NCBI GenBank assembly: GCA_050695215.1 | Contig: JBOGSD010000017.1 | Coordinates: 1 to 23,356, forward strand | DNA length: 23,356 nt | Source: JACQGZ01 sp050695215 | GTDB lineage: Bacteria > Sysuimicrobiota > Sysuimicrobiia > Sysuimicrobiales > Humicultoraceae | Reading direction: 5' to 3' | Shown: positions 22,800 through 23,356 of the stretch, in pieces | How positions within the stretch are numbered: position 1 is the stretch's first letter | Layout of the letters: each line of letters opens with the position of its first letter | Program-made: the position numbers and the translations under genes | Notes under the pieces: generated by a model | What the model was told of the DNA's origin: nothing | Databases searched by the model: none | The model's input: only the letters and a program-made list of their open reading frames with translations

Positions 22800-23356
22800 G
22801 TGAGCACGCTCTTGACCGCGACCACAGAGATCGCCTTCCTGCTTCTCGACGGGGTGAAGCGGCAGCGTCCGGGAGGCGGCAGCGACGCCGCGCTCTGCGC
22901 CCTGGGACTGACGCGGGACGGCTACGCCCGTCCGCTGATGATGCGCGTGGTCCCCGCCGAACAGGAGCGAGCCTGGCGGTCCCTGCTCGTGGAACTGCGG
23001 ACGGAGGGCCTCGGCCCCGACCTCCTGCTCATCGGGTCGGATGGACACCCGGCGCTGATCAAGGCCATCCAGGCCACCTACCCTGAGACGCCGCTGCAGA
23101 TCTGCGTCGCGCACCGCCTGCTTTCGCTGGCCCGCAAGGTGGACGCGCGCTGGCGCAGCGAGTGCCTGGCCGGAGCCCGCAGGATTTTCGCCGCCGGGGA
23201 TCGCGTCACCGCGGTGGGCCTGTTCCGGGAGTGGCACACGCAGTGGCTCAAGCAGGGAGAACCCGCGGTGCGCACGCTGGAAGGCGATCTGGCGGCCTGC
23301 CTCACCTTCCACCGCTTCCCGCCGCATCTGTGGAGCCGGATCCGCACGGTCAACCT
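22800..23356 (+). CDS. IS256/mutator-type transposase, N-terminally short, open at right edge
   Basis: From a GTG at 22800 the frame is open to the window end (about 185 residues visible). It shows the catalytic core of mutator-type DDE transposases: first Asp in TTEIAFLLLDGVKRQRP, the sugar-like spacing with LGLTRDGYARPLMMRVVPAE, second Asp in LLLIGSDGHPALIKAI, the CVAH stretch in TPLQICVAHRL, and FPPHLWSRIRTVN, which corresponds to the RIRTTN element before the catalytic Glu. The Glu lies outside the window. In full IS256 enzymes about 150 residues precede the first Asp; here only about ten do from the GTG, and the open frame upstream reaches only to 22701 with Arg-rich sequence unlike a transposase. 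It is therefore probably a 5'-truncated remnant, though a frameshifted N-terminus cannot be ruled out. Confidence 0.8.
   Translation, partial: MSTLLTATTEIAFLLLDGVKRQRPGGGSDAALCALGLTRDGYARPLMMRVVPAEQERAWRSLLVELRTEGLGPDLLLIGSDGHPALIKAIQATYPETPLQICVAHRLLSLARKVDARWRSECLAGARRIFAAGDRVTAVGLFREWHTQWLKQGEPAVRTLEGDLAACLTFHRFPPHLWSRIRTVN

Overview
The window is a strongly GC-rich piece of bacterial chromosome, dense with genes and with very short or overlapping gene junctions. It looks like an uncultured, deep-branching, Terrabacteria-like lineage. The gene order rpsB-tsf-pyrH-frr-uppS-cdsA-dxr-rseP-ispG is the one seen in Firmicutes-like and related phyla. An archaeal-type S-adenosylmethionine synthetase sits at the end of it, which some GC-rich candidate phyla carry. 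A placement near CSP1-3/Sysuimicrobiota or Armatimonadota would fit, but this is a guess from gene content. No 16S gene or other decisive marker is present.

Layout, with most genes on the minus strand, read from right to left. (1) 22800-23356 (+) is the visible part of a transposase of the IS256/mutator type that seems to lack its N-terminal domain and runs off the right edge. (2) 22678 down to 17168 (-) is a compact cluster: MOSC-domain protein, RidA-type deaminase, ComM-like Mg-chelatase AAA+ protein, DprA and DNA topoisomerase I. It joins DNA uptake and processing with DNA topology. (3) 17051-15998 (-) is a secreted YncE/lactonase-like beta-propeller gene broken by a one-base frameshift. 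It is flanked by a 25-bp direct repeat with one mismatch, one copy of which starts at the topA stop codon. (4) 14777-15943 (+) is a secreted PQQ-type sugar dehydrogenase (GSDH family), convergent with the propeller gene. (5) 14495 down to 4645 (-) is one long head-to-tail run. It starts at an rpsB promoter with a leader hairpin and covers translation (rpsB, tsf, frr), UMP kinase, a PASTA-like microprotein, lipid-carrier and phospholipid synthesis (uppS, cdsA), the MEP isoprenoid pathway (dxr, ispG), the site-2 protease rseP, an MgtC-like membrane protein and the archaeal-type MAT. Several junctions are 4-base GTGA/ATGA overlaps, suggesting coupled translation. (6) 4601 down to 1 (-) is a PD40/TolB-like lipoprotein. 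It is followed by a near-consensus sigma-70 promoter that drives an FmdB-like zinc-ribbon protein with a repetitive hydrophilic tail, a large exported membrane-anchored protein, an ABC-2-type permease and a membrane/coiled-coil protein open at the left edge.

The core genes are ordinary. The most unusual items are the repeat-flanked, frameshifted propeller cassette behind topA, the zinc ribbons of TopA that all lack the same cysteine, the PASTA-like microprotein between frr and uppS, a 24-bp perfect palindrome inside dprA, and the uncharacterised envelope/ABC module at the left end. I did not find a CRISPR array, tRNA, rRNA or a recognisable defence system.
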